A stretch of DNA of 64,000 nucleotides from Shimia isoporae. GTDB taxonomy: Bacteria; Pseudomonadota; Alphaproteobacteria; Rhodobacterales; Rhodobacteraceae. The position numbers and the translations under genes are program-made. Below the pieces are notes generated by a model. It did no database searches and was not told where the DNA came from. It saw only the letters and a program-made list of their open reading frames with translations. Positions 25,269-33,439 of the stretch are shown in pieces (the stretch's first letter is position 1; every line of letters begins with the position of its first letter). The stretch spans positions 1,054,001 through 1,118,000 of the forward strand of contig NZ_SMGR01000001.1 of assembly GCF_004346865.1 (NCBI RefSeq), in the 5' to 3' direction.

Positions 25269-26222
25269 TCAGGCCCGGATTTTCAGCAATTGTGCTTCAG
25301 GTTGCGCTGACATCGTCTCGATCGTTCTCTGAAGGCCTTCCCGCATAGTGACTTGTGGTTCCCAGCCCAAAACGGCTTTGGCTTTCGTAATGTCGGGTTT
25401 GCGTTGTCTGGGATCGTCTTGCGGAAGCGGTTTGAAAGTCAACTTGCTGCCGGAATTGGTCATTTCCACAATCAACTGCGCTAGTTCGGCGATTGTGATT
25501 TCTTCGGGGTTGCCGAGGTTGACCGGACCATTGACCGAAGTCGCATTCATCATGCGTACCAATCCTTCGATCAAATCGGAGAAATAGCAGAACGAACGGG
25601 TCTGTGATCCATCGCCGAATACCGTCAAATCCTCGCCGCGCAATGCCCGATACACAAAGCTTGTGACCACTCGGCCATCTTCAGGATGCATACGCGGGCC
25701 AAACGTGTTGAAAATTCGGACAACGCGCGTCTCGAGACCGTATTGGCGGGCAAAGTCGTACGCCAAAGTTTCCGCAATGCGCTTGCCTTCATCATAGCAG
25801 GCGCGCGGACCTGTCTGATTGACATTGCCAGCATAGGTTTCCGGTTGCGGGTGTACTTTAGGATCGCCGTAAGTCTCTGATGTTGATGCGAGTAGGAAGC
25901 GGGCGTTGCTGCGACGGGCCAGTTCGAGTGCGTTCAGAGTGCCGAGAAAATTGATCCGCGCGGTAGCGATGGGATCCTTTTGGTACATCGGCGGAGAGGC
26001 CGGCGAAGCCAAGTGATAAACAAGATCAAATTCCCCTGACATAGGCTGTTCTACATCATGTTTCAAAAGCGTGAAGTTTGGATTTTCTTTGGCTTGAGCT
26101 AGATTTTTTGGAAAGCCGGTGAGGTAATTGTCGATGCCTGTAACCGCGTGACCTTCTGACAAGAGGCGGTCGCACAAATGCGAGCCCAGAAACCCAGCAG
26201 CCCCCGTAACACAAACCTTCAT
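25269..26222 (-). CDS. UDP-glucuronate decarboxylase-like SDR (UDP-xylose synthase)
   Basis: 317 aa. NAD loop TGAAGFLGSHLCDRL, active-site Tyr/Lys in CYDEGKRIAETL, and the family segments YHLASPASPPMYQKDPI and NTFGPRMHPEDGRVV. These are typical of UDP-glucuronic acid decarboxylase, which makes UDP-xylose. ATG 26222 with GGGGGGAAG upstream begins the conserved N-terminus; reading to 26264 adds 14 unlikely residues. It is the first gene of the minus-strand glycan operon and suggests xylose in the product. A related dTDP/UDP-sugar dehydratase is the alternative. Confidence 0.88.
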   Translation of the reverse strand: MKVCVTGAAGFLGSHLCDRLLSEGHAVTGIDNYLTGFPKNLAQAKENPNFTLLKHDVEQPMSGEFDLVYHLASPASPPMYQKDPIATARINFLGTLNALELARRSNARFLLASTSETYGDPKVHPQPETYAGNVNQTGPRACYDEGKRIAETLAYDFARQYGLETRVVRIFNTFGPRMHPEDGRVVTSFVYRALRGEDLTVFGDGSQTRSFCYFSDLIEGLVRMMNATSVNGPVNLGNPEEITIAELAQLIVEMTNSGSKLTFKPLPQDDPRQRKPDITKAKAVLGWEPQVTMREGLQRTIETMSAQPEAQLLKIRA

Positions 26223-26396
26223 AGCTTCCCCCCAAAATGCCTTGTTCCGAAATAATTCGGGCAACCCGCCGCCAAACCAGAACTTTATCCGGCTGCTGAG
26301 TCAACAAAAAGAAGACAAACAGGTATCGGGAGCTTGATTTTTGCAAGCGCGTAAGTCTGGATAATCCAACAACTTTCGGACCAAGGAGAATTTAGT

Positions 26397-27113
26397 GTGC
26401 AGAACAAGGTGATCTTGGTGCACATACCGAAGACGGCAGGGTCCTCTTTGCGATCAGCTTTGGCTTTCGCACTGGGTAATCTGCCTAAGCTGGACGCTGG
26501 TATCATTGGCGTCGACCGTGGCGTGGAAGGGCTACCATATTTCGAGGGCCTTGCAGAAGCTGCGCGGGCCAGTCTCCCCCGGCTTTTTGCGGATGGCTTG
26601 CAGATAATGTCTGGGCATTTTCGTTATCGGGACATTGTGCCTGTCCTTGCCGGAAGGCAGAGCGAAGTGTCACTTGTTACCTTTCTGAGGGACCCCGTTA
26701 AGCGCACTGTGTCCGACTATCTATACTCGTGTTCAGAAAAGCATCCGGGGCATTTGGCCTTCCAGGCGGAGTACCCGACGTTGGGCGACTATGTAAAAAG
26801 CCCAGGGCAAATGAATAAGCAGTTCGACTACTTGCGGCCACGTGAGGGCGCATCTGTTGAAGAGACCGCAGAGGCCGCCTTGAAAGCATTTGATTTCATT
26901 GGGATGACCGAACGGTTTGACGACGATTTGAAAACGCTCTTGCCTCAGCTATCTCTGGGGCCTGTGCCGCCGACACGGGAGAATGTCGCGGGCAACACGG
27001 CGCAATCTCAACAAGTAATGACCCAATATGGCGAATTGCTTCGAGAAGCTTTGGCGCCGGAAATGGCAATGTATTCAGCTATTTCCGAACGGCTTGAGCA
27101 GACTCGAACTTGA
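26397..27113 (+). CDS. Sulfotransferase family protein
   Basis: 238-aa PAPS-dependent sulfotransferase-like protein. The 5'-phosphosulfate loop is LVHIPKTAGSSLRSAL and the 3'-phosphate segment FLRDPVKRTVSDYLYS. The build matches the Sulfotransfer_2 (carbohydrate sulfotransferase) type. GTG 26397 has AAGGAG 9 nt upstream. It is divergent from the glycan operon and is followed 20 bp later by a second, fused sulfotransferase, so it probably sulfates the same surface glycan. Confidence 0.87.
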   Translation: MQNKVILVHIPKTAGSSLRSALAFALGNLPKLDAGIIGVDRGVEGLPYFEGLAEAARASLPRLFADGLQIMSGHFRYRDIVPVLAGRQSEVSLVTFLRDPVKRTVSDYLYSCSEKHPGHLAFQAEYPTLGDYVKSPGQMNKQFDYLRPREGASVEETAEAALKAFDFIGMTERFDDDLKTLLPQLSLGPVPPTRENVAGNTAQSQQVMTQYGELLREALAPEMAMYSAISERLEQTRT

Positions 27114-27132
27114 TCGAACCAAAGGGACACAA

Positions 27133-28680
27133 TTGTCGAAACTAATTGTAAACATTCACATCCCAAAAACCGCGGGTTCGAGTTTTCGAAGAACGATGCA
27201 ACGAGCGCTTGCTAAGGACAACCTGGCGGCGCCAATCATCGGCGTAGACAATCACGCAGGCCATAAAAGCGGCTACCATCGTCAGATGACGGCCGAATTT
27301 GAAGAGGCGCTAAACAACGCGCCGACTGGCTCAACTTGTATGATCAGTGGTCACTACCGGTATCGCGACATCCGCGAATGCCTAAAGCGCAGCGATCGAA
27401 AGGTGCATTTGGTGACGTCTCTTCGCGATCCGGTGAAGCGATTTATTTCCGACTATCTTTATTGCACGTCCGACAGGCATACGGATCAGAAAGGGTTTCT
27501 GGAGCGCTTTCCCGATTTTGAGACCTATTTGAACACGCCACTACAATATAACAAACAGCTACAATATTTGCAGCCGTATGAAGGCGCGAGCTTCCTAGAG
27601 ACAATTGAGGCCATCAAACGAGATTTCTATGGAGTGATGTTGGTCGAGCGGTTTGATGACGATAGCGAACAACTCTTGCGGCGTTTGGGTCTTTCAGTTC
27701 CGCAAGTAGAAAGGGTTAACACGGCCAAGAAGCCTACGGTCGCTGCAGAGCTTTTCAACAAATACGGGGACCAAATAAGGGAAAAATCAGCAGAAGAGAT
27801 CGCGCTCTACGAAGCGTTTGCAGATCCTTCTATGGCTGACTATTTTTCGCAGTTTGATCAGGAAAGACCCGCGGTGTTTTCTCCGGAGAAGCGGAAATCG
27901 TTGGAACAGGAGATTGAAAGCTTGGGTCCCTGGCATCATCGGATAGATATGGGAGATGGTTTGTTTACTGCTCCGGACGTGGTTTGGAATGAAACGCGCG
28001 AGAAAGTGTCGGTGGTCATCCCGTCGCAAAAATTTAGGCAAGGCCTGAAGGGGCTGTTTCCGTACGGGTTGGATGGGCGCAGTTTTTTGGACTGTGGTTG
28101 CAATGCAGGAGGGTATTGCTTTGCAGCAAAAGACGCTGGGGCCGCCCGGACTTTCGGGTTTGATGTGCGTGAGCATTGGATTGATCAGGCGCGTTTTGTG
28201 GCTCAAAACCGTAGCGGAAATTCGGAGGGCATGAGGTTTGAGGTCGCGGATTTATTGAACTTGAAAGCGATGCCGGAAGACTTTGATGTGACATGGTTTT
28301 CAGGCCTTTTCTATCACTTGCCCGACCCAGTGGCTGGATTGAAAATAGCAGCGGACAAGACACGCGACATACTGTTCATAACAACCGCGACAAGGCCTCT
28401 GGCATCCGGCGCGGACGAAGGGACATCGCTCACAATGAAATTTGAGTCGACTGAAGCCTTGATGTCGGGGGTCCATAGGTTGTCGTGGCTGCCCGATGGT
28501 CCAAAGTCTATGAAAAAGATATTGAACTGGCTTGGATTTCCCGAAACTCGCGTTTTGTTTTGGTACAAACGCACGTCTGACCAAAAACGTCATGGGCTTG
28601 GACGGATGGCGATTGTTGCCGCGCGCGAGAAAGGACGTTTGAGGGGCTACAAAGAAGGCGATATTGTCGACGTTGTTTAG
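27133..28680 (+). CDS. Sulfotransferase-methyltransferase fusion protein
   Basis: 515 aa. Residues 1 to about 240 are a sulfotransferase with NIHIPKTAGSSFRRTMQRAL and SLRDPVKRFISDYLYC, similar to the preceding gene. Residues about 250-515 are a SAM methyltransferase with LGPWHHRIDMGDGL and GRSFLDCGCNAGGYCFA, nearly the same motifs as the N-terminal domain of the double methyltransferase at 17898-19538. The start is TTG 27133 with AAAGGG 7 nt upstream; the in-frame stretch back to 27028 lies inside the previous gene. The fusion implies that sulfation and methylation act on the same or neighbouring sugar. Substrate unknown. Confidence 0.85.
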   Translation: MSKLIVNIHIPKTAGSSFRRTMQRALAKDNLAAPIIGVDNHAGHKSGYHRQMTAEFEEALNNAPTGSTCMISGHYRYRDIRECLKRSDRKVHLVTSLRDPVKRFISDYLYCTSDRHTDQKGFLERFPDFETYLNTPLQYNKQLQYLQPYEGASFLETIEAIKRDFYGVMLVERFDDDSEQLLRRLGLSVPQVERVNTAKKPTVAAELFNKYGDQIREKSAEEIALYEAFADPSMADYFSQFDQERPAVFSPEKRKSLEQEIESLGPWHHRIDMGDGLFTAPDVVWNETREKVSVVIPSQKFRQGLKGLFPYGLDGRSFLDCGCNAGGYCFAAKDAGAARTFGFDVREHWIDQARFVAQNRSGNSEGMRFEVADLLNLKAMPEDFDVTWFSGLFYHLPDPVAGLKIAADKTRDILFITTATRPLASGADEGTSLTMKFESTEALMSGVHRLSWLPDGPKSMKKILNWLGFPETRVLFWYKRTSDQKRHGLGRMAIVAAREKGRLRGYKEGDIVDVV

Positions 28681-28689
28681 CTGCCCAAA

Positions 28690-29424
28690 CTATTTACTCT
28701 GTCCGAAAATGGCTTGAAACCATTTCAGCGGCAGATACCGACCCAAGACGAAAAGCCAGGCGAAAGGTGCCGGGAAAGACGTTGAAAACCGATTGGACTT
28801 CATCGCCTTCAGCGTGTTTTGGGCAGCATCGTCCGCGCTCATGATTTGCGGCATGTCGAATTCATTCTTGTCCGTCAACCGCGTGCGAATAAACCCGGGA
28901 TTGATCATCTGAACTTTGATGTTGGTGCGGCGTAAATCTGCCCGCAAGTTTTCCGCAAGATGCATGGCGGCGGCCTTTGATGCACCATATCCGATCGCAT
29001 TGGGAAGTCCGCGGTGACCTGCCAGGGAGCCGATCAAAACAATGTGGCCAGCGTTACGTTTTGCCATTGCGGGGACAACTTGGCCGAGAACCCGAAGTGC
29101 TCCCATAAAATTCACGTCAGCCATACGTTCCGCGCCTTCTGGCTTCCAATCAGCAGCAGCCATCGGATCGTATGCACCAGCGCAGTATATAACACCGTCC
29201 AGCGGCCCGATCTCCTTGGAGGCACGGGCAACAGCTTCGCTGTCCGTAACATCGAGAGGCAGTGCCGACGCTGAAGTCAGGCTATGTGCAAGGTTTCTGA
29301 GCTCATCCGGAGAACGCGCGGACAAAACCAATTTTGCCCCTTCGGCGTCAAGCGCTTTGGCAAGCGCACGCCCAAGCCCGTGGGAAGCGCCCACGAGCCA
29401 GTATGTTTTGTCCCGAAACATCAT
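28690..29424 (-). CDS. Short-chain dehydrogenase/reductase
   Basis: 244-aa classical SDR: cofactor loop GASHGLGRALAK, active-site Ser in LIGSLAGHRG and YxxxK in YGASKAAAM. It is the last gene of the five-gene operon behind the minus-strand RpoE-type promoter and overlaps the DUF3833 gene by 4 bp. Operons of this make-up in Rhodobacter sphaeroides belong to the RpoE (singlet oxygen) regulon and include furan fatty acid synthesis genes. The substrate is not known. Confidence 0.88.
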   Translation of the reverse strand: MMFRDKTYWLVGASHGLGRALAKALDAEGAKLVLSARSPDELRNLAHSLTSASALPLDVTDSEAVARASKEIGPLDGVIYCAGAYDPMAAADWKPEGAERMADVNFMGALRVLGQVVPAMAKRNAGHIVLIGSLAGHRGLPNAIGYGASKAAAMHLAENLRADLRRTNIKVQMINPGFIRTRLTDKNEFDMPQIMSADDAAQNTLKAMKSNRFSTSFPAPFAWLFVLGRYLPLKWFQAIFGQSK

Positions 29425-30020
29425 TCCGCCGCCAAGTTGTCCGTCTGGCTGGTATTTTTTGTCGCTGGGCGCATGGTTGCAACGAGTTCAGCGACTTTGA
29501 TGCCGAATTTGCGCATCTGACTACGGTTGATGATCACGCCATCGCCAGTGTGATACATCCAATCTGTGACATCCAGAATGTGACCACCGGCTTCTTCTGT
29601 GAGGCGGATGCTATAGGTCATTCGTACTGTGTTTCCCCGTTGTACACCCTCGGCGGTTCCGATGATATCGTCAGCGGTCGCTGTGAATTGCCCATTTTCA
29701 CCCAGTTTGAGGTGCCATTTGCGCAATTGTGTGTTGCCAGTCGAATACGTGAAGTCTTCTGCCAACGTTCCTGTGTCCCCGTTCCAGTCACCCTGCATGT
29801 GGGCGACGAAAGTGCTGCCTACGCGGCCAAGAGGCCCATAGATGACGCCTTCGCAAAGGATGGGGCCGTTCAGGTGTTCCGTGAGAACGAACTCCGGTCC
29901 CTGTTCAGAATAAAAGTCGGGGTTTTGCGCCCGAAAGCCAATCCATCGCCCGGCGATTGCGAGCAGAACCAGGAAAACGGCAATGGGAATAATCCAGCTC
30001 ATCAGCATTGAAAGTCTCAT
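29421..30020 (-). CDS. DUF3833 family protein
   Basis: 199 aa. The N-terminus has one membrane or lipid-anchor-like helix (MSWIIPIAVFLVLLAIAG) and then a periplasmic beta-rich domain with GPILCEGVIYGPLGRV, TYSTGNTQLRKW and DVTDWMYHTGDGVIINRS, as in DUF3833. It overlaps the SDR gene (ATGA) and follows the CFA-like gene by 39 bp. The role is unknown; membership of the lipid operon suggests binding of, or action on, membrane lipids. Confidence 0.82.
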   Translation of the reverse strand: MRLSMLMSWIIPIAVFLVLLAIAGRWIGFRAQNPDFYSEQGPEFVLTEHLNGPILCEGVIYGPLGRVGSTFVAHMQGDWNGDTGTLAEDFTYSTGNTQLRKWHLKLGENGQFTATADDIIGTAEGVQRGNTVRMTYSIRLTEEAGGHILDVTDWMYHTGDGVIINRSQMRKFGIKVAELVATMRPATKNTSQTDNLAAE

Positions 30021-30059
30021 TTTGGTCCTTGGTGGGTGGCCGGTTAGGCCGGATTGGGT

Positions 30060-31205
30060 TCAGGCGTGGGCCAATTCGACTTGCACGACATCGGCGCGCC
30101 CCGCGGCGAAAGCTGCGGAACCCGCGCCGAGGTGATAGCGCCAGCCGCGCAGGAACGTGTCGTCAAACCCCATGCGGTTCAAGCGCGGGGTCTTGGCCTC
30201 TAATCGAGTCTGCCAATCCGAACAGGTTCGGGCATATGACAAACCAAATGCGAAGTCATCGACCATTCGGAGGCCAGCAAGACCTGCTTGACGACTTATC
30301 TCACGTCGGGAGAGGGCGGCTCCGCCTGGCACCATGGCCTGCCTAAAGAAATCGGAACTACGGAGGTACCGGGATAGGTTGTCATCCGGCACCACGATAG
30401 ATTGCAACATGATGCGGCCACCTTCTGCGAGGCGGTTTTTCAAGGACGCAAAGAACGCGGGCCATTCGCGCGGTCCAAGTCGCTCAAGCGCTTCGATGGA
30501 GACGATATTGTCGAATTGACCTTGCGTGGAGCGATGGTCTCCGCGCATGACCTCTGCACGCCCATCAAGGCGTGCGTCGGTATATCCCTTTTGCCCGGGA
30601 GACTGTGTCAGTGCGGTCACTTCGTGTCCATGTTCCGCCGCCATTTCGGTGAAGCCGCCCCAAGCACACCCGACTTCGAGCAGACGATCGCCGTCCGACA
30701 AGCGTCCCAGAATGCGATCGTTTTTGTTGGTTTGGGCTCCAGCCAAATCAGAAATGTCGTCCGAATAGAGCGCCGCCGAATAGCTCATGCCATCGTCCAG
30801 CCAAAGCTGAAAGAATTCGTTGCCAATGCTTTGCCCTTTAGCGCCCTTCAGCAGACCAGAAGGACGTAGCAATCTGTCTGCAACGGAGTACTTGAGGCTG
30901 TGAAAAAAGCCGGCGTGCGCATAGCTGTGGAAGTGGTGCAAATTGCGTAGCCCAACTTCTGCGACGTCCTTGATCGACGGGCTGTCCCAAAGGCCCTTTA
31001 CGTAGGCTTGCCCAAGTCCGATATCTCCGCGCGTCGCGGCTGCGGTGACGACCGACCAATCGTTTATTTGCATTTCTCCCTGTAACGCGCCCGACCCGAA
31101 ATCATGGACGTGCCCCTCCGGAGTGCGAATGCGTAGGGCACCGTGAGTGATGGATTCGCAGGTTGCCAGAAAATCGCGCTTTACGCGGTTGGTGACATAA
31201 AACAT
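30060..31205 (-). CDS. Cyclopropane-fatty-acid synthase-like methyltransferase (UfaM-like)
   Basis: 381-aa SAM-dependent methyltransferase acting on phospholipid acyl chains. The SAM loop is LLEVGCAWGGFTEMAAEHGH, then ALTQSPGQKGY and SIEALERLG. The homologue in the R. sphaeroides RpoE operon (UfaM) methylates vaccenoyl chains as the first step to furan fatty acids; the placement here, between DUF1365 and DUF3833 genes and behind an RpoE-type promoter, matches that operon better than a plain cyclopropane synthase. The start ATG shares a base with the upstream stop (TGATG). Confidence 0.85.
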   Translation of the reverse strand: MFYVTNRVKRDFLATCESITHGALRIRTPEGHVHDFGSGALQGEMQINDWSVVTAAATRGDIGLGQAYVKGLWDSPSIKDVAEVGLRNLHHFHSYAHAGFFHSLKYSVADRLLRPSGLLKGAKGQSIGNEFFQLWLDDGMSYSAALYSDDISDLAGAQTNKNDRILGRLSDGDRLLEVGCAWGGFTEMAAEHGHEVTALTQSPGQKGYTDARLDGRAEVMRGDHRSTQGQFDNIVSIEALERLGPREWPAFFASLKNRLAEGGRIMLQSIVVPDDNLSRYLRSSDFFRQAMVPGGAALSRREISRQAGLAGLRMVDDFAFGLSYARTCSDWQTRLEAKTPRLNRMGFDDTFLRGWRYHLGAGSAAFAAGRADVVQVELAHA

Positions 31206-31963
31206 CAGGAGATTTCCTCGGTCGGTGGTACGGGTCGTTGGCGCCAGATTGCGCCTTTAAGTTTCAGTTTAGCCGCCTGCCAGTGGATCAGTATTACGGT
31301 GCGTATTGTGCCAAGCGGGCGGCGTATGGCTGAGGCCACGATGGACCTGTTCGTGAGTGGCTGTCGCGGTCCTGAAAGAGTGGCGATCACCCCCTCAGGC
31401 CCATGTTCGTAAAAGATACGGACCGCAATGCGGTCCGGTTTTATCGAAAACGAAAAAGTGTAATCGCCGGCGACGTCCTGAAACGGAGACACATGTAGGC
31501 GTTTGGTTGCTTGGGTCGTATCCTTTGGGCCCATCGGCGCGAAGTCCGGCAGGTGGGTTAAGTAGGAGTGCCTGTCCTTAAACGGCGTGCTGACTTCGGA
31601 AATCACCGCAATCAGGTTGTCGTCGCGCATCGCGAGCCAGAAACTGACCGGGTTGAAAACATGCCCCAGAAAGCCTGGTTGAGTAAGAAACCGCAACTCG
31701 TAGCTGTCTGCATCAAGACCCCGAGCGGAAAAGGCGTCGCGCGCCCACTCCGCTCCGCGGCCATCGCCAAGCGGGCCTCCAACTGAAACGTCTGTGACGC
31801 TCATGAGCCCCGTCCCATTGCGCGAAAATAGTCTCGGGCCAGCCGCGCTGTCAGGATCAATCAGGACAAAGTCGACGCCGTATCTGAACGCGTTTGTGAT
31901 AGCGCCCCTTCGGGCATGAGTGGTCGTTCCCCGGATGTGGTCGGGCCAGATGTTTGAACTCAT
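31205..31963 (-). CDS. DUF1365 family protein
   Basis: 252 aa of the DUF1365 family, which is nearly always encoded between an FAD oxidoreductase and a CFA-like methyltransferase. Seen are RRGAITNAFRYGVDFVLID, GHVFNPVSFWLAMRDD and LHVSPFQDVAGDYTFSF, all family segments. ATG 31963 overlaps the end of the oxidoreductase gene by 4 bp; longer reading to 32056 lies inside that gene and is rejected. The biochemical role is unknown; by context it takes part in modifying unsaturated acyl chains. Confidence 0.87.
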   Translation of the reverse strand: MSSNIWPDHIRGTTTHARRGAITNAFRYGVDFVLIDPDSAAGPRLFSRNGTGLMSVTDVSVGGPLGDGRGAEWARDAFSARGLDADSYELRFLTQPGFLGHVFNPVSFWLAMRDDNLIAVISEVSTPFKDRHSYLTHLPDFAPMGPKDTTQATKRLHVSPFQDVAGDYTFSFSIKPDRIAVRIFYEHGPEGVIATLSGPRQPLTNRSIVASAIRRPLGTIRTVILIHWQAAKLKLKGAIWRQRPVPPTEEIS

Positions 31964-33240
31964 GCGGACACCAATTCCAGTTTCCGCGCCACGCGCACAG
32001 CGCTTGCAAAGCCGTCTTCGTGGAAGCCATGGCGGGTGTACGCGCCTGCGAACCACGTATTCTGAGCACCTTGAAGTGATTTGAGCGCCTCCTGAGCTTG
32101 CAAAGCTCCAGCGTTGAATACCGGGTGGCGGAATGTGTTGTCGTCGTAAATCAGCTCATCCGGAATTGGATCCGTCGGATTGAGAGTGATGAACAGAGGA
32201 TCGTTCTGGGGAATGTTTTGCAAACGGTTCATCCAATAGGACACACCTATTGCAGGTTCCGGTTTTGTCGTGTCCGCCTTGTACACCCAACTTGACCAAA
32301 CGGCGCGGCGTTTCGGCATTTGACGCGGATCGCGGTGCAACACGACGCGGTTGTCTTGGTACTGAAATGGCTCAAGTGCCTGACGTTCCGCCGGGCTGGG
32401 GTCCGTGAGCATTTTGAGTGCAACGTCTGGGTGACAAGCGAAAATCACTTGGTCAAACCGCTCCGGTTCCGCGCGCTTTGTGCGTATTGTTGCGCCATTA
32501 AGATCGCGGGAAACACCAACAACGGGGGTTGCGGTACGAACGGCAACGCCTATGCCTCGCAAATACGCTTCGAGCCGCCTGACGTATTCTATTGAACCGC
32601 CATCCACGGTCCACCATTGATGCTGCTCGCGACCGGACAAAAGAGAGTGGTTCCGGAAGAACCGCACCACGGCTTGTGCCGGGAAATCGCGAATTCGGTC
32701 GGTGGGCGTAGACCAGATCGCTCCGCAAAGCGGTGTTAGGTAATATCTTTGGAACCACTCGCCTGTGTTGAGTTCGTCCATCAGATCTCCGAGTGGGGTC
32801 AGATCGTCCTTTGCCAGACTTTCAGCACGGGCGTTGAACTTTAGAATGTCGCGTATCATGCGCTGGAAGCCAGGTCGCAAAATGTTGCGCGGTTGTGCAA
32901 AGAGAGCGTGCAAGGATTGTACAGAGTACTCGATGCGGCCCCGATCTACGGTCGCGCCGAAAGTCATGTCGGATTTTGCCACCGGAACGTCGAGGTCTGC
33001 AAACATCCGCGTCAGGTGAGGGTAATTTGCATAGTTAAAGACAATGAACCCTGTGTCGACAGGCTGGTCTCCGTTTTTGCCCGCCAAAACTGTGCGCGCA
33101 TGGCCGCCAAGCCGCGGTGCGGCCTCAAAGACTGTTACGGAATGTTGCGGCGCCAGAAGATAGGCTGCCGCAAGGCCGGAAATGCCGCCACCAACGACGG
33201 CAATGCGTTGAGGGCGCATTGGGGGTGCATCAAAAGACAT
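31960..33240 (-). CDS. FAD-dependent oxidoreductase, amine-oxidase type (UfaD-like desaturase candidate)
   Basis: 426 aa. The FAD loop is RIAVVGGGISGLAAAYLLAP; the C-terminal FAD segment is TWFAGAYTRHGFHEDGFASA. It belongs to the NAD(P)-binding amine oxidase/squalene-associated desaturase-like group. In the furan fatty acid pathway a flavoprotein desaturase (UfaD) converts the methylated monoene into a diene; this gene is the best candidate here, by type and operon position only. ATG 33240 has GGAGAA 6 nt upstream, and the RpoE-type promoter begins about 25 bp before it. Confidence 0.87.
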   Translation of the reverse strand: MSFDAPPMRPQRIAVVGGGISGLAAAYLLAPQHSVTVFEAAPRLGGHARTVLAGKNGDQPVDTGFIVFNYANYPHLTRMFADLDVPVAKSDMTFGATVDRGRIEYSVQSLHALFAQPRNILRPGFQRMIRDILKFNARAESLAKDDLTPLGDLMDELNTGEWFQRYYLTPLCGAIWSTPTDRIRDFPAQAVVRFFRNHSLLSGREQHQWWTVDGGSIEYVRRLEAYLRGIGVAVRTATPVVGVSRDLNGATIRTKRAEPERFDQVIFACHPDVALKMLTDPSPAERQALEPFQYQDNRVVLHRDPRQMPKRRAVWSSWVYKADTTKPEPAIGVSYWMNRLQNIPQNDPLFITLNPTDPIPDELIYDDNTFRHPVFNAGALQAQEALKSLQGAQNTWFAGAYTRHGFHEDGFASAVRVARKLELVSA

Positions 33241-33265
33241 GAGTTCTCCGCTGGTCAGTTCTTTG

Positions 33266-33295
33266 AATTTACGGGGTATTGTAGCGGACGGATCA
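33266..33295 (-). promoter_or_regulatory. RpoE-type promoter for the lipid operon
   Basis: On the minus strand: -35 TGATCC (33295-33290), 18-bp spacer, -10 TAAATT (33271-33266), about 25 bp before the oxidoreductase ATG. TGATCC is the -35 element of the Rhodobacter RpoE (ECF11) consensus as recalled. The same pattern and spacer occur on the opposite strand 17 bp away. Confidence 0.75.
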
Positions 33296-33312
33296 AAAAA
33301 TAGGGCCCGTAG

Positions 33313-33342
33313 TGATCCGAGTTTTGCCATCTCGCGTAAACT
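33313..33342 (+). promoter_or_regulatory. RpoE-type autoregulatory promoter for rpoE-chrR
   Basis: -35 TGATCC (33313-33318), 18-bp spacer, -10 TAAACT (33337-33342). Transcription would start near 33349, which rules out an ATG at 33347 as the rpoE start and supports GTG 33440. It mirrors the promoter at 33266-33295. Confidence 0.75.
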
Positions 33343-33439
33343 CGGTATGCTGACACTGACAGAACATAAAGAACGCGTTGAAACACCGGCAAAAAATCCG
33401 GCTGCCACACACGCGCGTCACACCAGGGACAGACGGCAC

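Noticed and set aside
17711..28680. Glycan locus as an integrated island with att sites
   Set aside because: I looked for a second copy of the tRNA-Thr 3' end near 28.7 kb and elsewhere and saw none, and there is no integrase or transposase. Island status stays unproven.
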